Positions 62,456 through 64,000 of a stretch of DNA of 64,000 bases are shown here, piece after piece. Location of the stretch: assembly GCF_949987515.2 (NCBI RefSeq), contig NC_082690.1, positions 103,538,400 through 103,602,399 on the forward strand, given 5' to 3'. The position numbers and the translations under genes are program-made. The first letter of the stretch is position 1, and every line of letters begins with the position of its first letter. A model generated the notes under the pieces. It had not been told where the DNA came from, ran no database searches, and saw only the letters and a list, made by a program, of their open reading frames with translations. The DNA comes from Delphinus delphis. Lineage: Eukaryota > Chordata > Mammalia > Artiodactyla > Delphinidae.

Positions 62456-64000
62456 GCAAGTAGGCTAAAGTCAAAGATAAATTTCAAGTCACTCTGTTTT
62501 CTGGAGAGAGACAAGTTAATGTGTGACTTCCACGTCAATCATGCAGTCTCAAGGGTACTAGTGGTGCTTCTGGGAAAAAACATGGCGCCCCCAAGTGGGA
62601 CTTACATCAGCTAGAGGGGGCCCAGGTTGACAGTGCCTCCCTTCAAGTCCATAGGCCTTAGGGCTTCCAGCCCAATCCAAATAATTAAGTCTAGTCCTTG
62701 TTTTTGGAGGGCTTGGCTAAGGGCAGTTAGTCCTGTTTGCCCATGCCACCAGCCAGATGCCATTCTTCTACTCCATGGCATGACTGAGTGGTGATAGCTT
62801 CAGGATTGGGCCTGGGATCTGTATCTGGAGGTGATGTTGTTGACAGGTATTTTATGTAGGAGGTACAGGAGCTGAGGCTACCCGCTGCTGCTTCCAATCC
62901 CTTGGTGAGGTTAAGCAGAATGGCAGTCGAATCCAGGTCAGAACTGTCTAGTGGAGCATGGCAGACTCAGCAGTCAGTTAAATTTAAGTCACTTGAAATA
63001 GTTTGGGCGAGTTGGACCAAGATGTTGTCCTCAGTGAAGAAGGCTCCAAGTGGTTTGGAAAGACAAAGACTATAAGTGTCTTTCTTTCCCCCATTTCTCC
63101 CAGGGTCTGAGGTGTCCCCTCCCCAAGTGCCAAGGTTGTTATTCTCCCTCCAGTGTCACAAAATCGATGTGTTCTATTCTAGTAGTTAGAACTTCACCTT
63201 TTTTCCAATCACCTCCTACTTACACTTTTCATCTGGAAGGGTCAGGTGCAAGAAGGACAAGGACATTTTTATAAAACATACAGGAGCCCACTATGTCCCC
63301 CACTCTACGTGTAGGCCACTGTTCGGGGACTCAGAGAGAGAGGTGTGCGTGCCAGGCGCTCCAGGTATTCTCATGGTCTAGGACCGTGTCAGTCAAATAA
63401 GAGAATCCAGGTGGTTGAGAATCCCCTAGGCCCCTTTCTGACTGGGCTGTCTCCCGGAGTTGCACCAATCAGGCTGACCTGGGGTTGCTGTTAAGGGAAA
63501 GAGAGAAGCATTATGTCCAGGAATGGTGAACGTGGAACCCTAAATTTTCAAAACTGGTCTATATAAACCCCACCCCTCTCATCTCAATCATTATGAAGGA
63601 CATGGCCTAGATGAGATGGTCCCATCCTGGGGACAGCCACATTCAGTTATTGAACTGCTGTACTAAGGTGTGTGGACCAGGAGGGAGAGCCAGAAATCTC
63701 TTTGAGCTAATTTTTGAGGAGCTATTTCAGTGCTCAACAGTACCACATGCTTGTGGATGACAGGGAGGATAGAAGGACCACCAAATACCTAGACTATCAG
63801 CTCATTGTTGAGTGGCCTGAGATGAAAGGTGCACCATTGTTAGACTTCAATTGGTCCAGAAAGCCAAAATCATGACACAGATTCGTCTCAAGAACCACAA
63901 TGGGGTGACCAAAGTTGGCTGATTGGCCTGAAACAGTACCACTGTAACCTGAAAAAGTGTGAGACACCATCCATAGCCCCAGGAAGGAGTCAAAGGTCCC
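61540..64000 (-). mobile_element. Degraded endogenous retrovirus, antisense (pol integrase end and env-like region)
   Basis: On the minus strand, frames over about 63700-63980 resemble the core of a retroviral integrase. About 62050-62340 resembles the end of a transmembrane envelope subunit: a heptad-like stretch and then a strongly hydrophobic segment (about 62054-62115) followed by cysteines. That order (pol then env towards lower coordinates) fits one antisense provirus running out of the window. The reading frames are broken by shifts and stops, no LTR is identified with certainty, and no intact viral gene exists. Class is probably gamma-type (ERV1); family uncertain. Confidence 0.5.

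Overview
This window is nuclear DNA from a mammal, very probably a cetacean. It carries more than 20 copies of the tRNA-derived CHR-type SINE family of whales, hippos and ruminants: a tRNA-like head, a T-rich or A-rich tail, and many with perfect 10-17 bp target-site duplications. It lacks pig PRE-1 and the typical bovine Bov-tA/BovB pattern. The conserved gene order MALAT1(+), SCYL1(+), LTBP3(-) is that of human 11q13.1. The species call is inference from repeats; the gene calls come from exon-by-exon translation compared with proteins I remember.

Layout. 1-3652: the 3' part of the long non-coding RNA MALAT1, ending in its triple-helix element and the tRNA-like mascRNA. 3653-24690: intergenic, filled with SINEs, a roughly 5 kb broken antisense L1 (12.6-18.1 kb) carrying many nested SINEs, younger 5'-truncated L1 tails, MLT1 LTRs and MIR/L2 fragments, plus two good matches to the CTCF consensus (6260 on -, 19822 on +). 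24690-37100: SCYL1 on +, 18 coding exons, 807 codons, uninterrupted. 37200-54900: LTBP3 on -, 28 coding exons, 1301 codons, uninterrupted. The two genes are tail to tail, with stop codons only 521 bases apart. 54900-64000: LTBP3 upstream flank with SINEs and old repeats, ending in a degraded antisense endogenous retrovirus.

How the genes work: MALAT1 is a nuclear-speckle RNA. SCYL1 is a cytosolic pseudokinase of Golgi/COPI traffic. LTBP3 is a secreted extracellular-matrix protein that carries latent TGF-beta. They are neighbours, not a pathway.

I found no new gene system. The least explained structures are (a) two oppositely oriented arrays of GGTCA/TGACC half-sites in the LTBP3 introns on either side of exons 7-8, next to a 17-nt microexon; (b) a chimeric double SINE sharing one target-site duplication; (c) paired inverted TAATTA motifs in LTBP3 intron 1; (d) lineage changes in the MALAT1 ENE loop and the mascRNA acceptor stem. 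Positions of old repeats (MIR, L2, MLT1, ERV) are approximate because they were read by eye.
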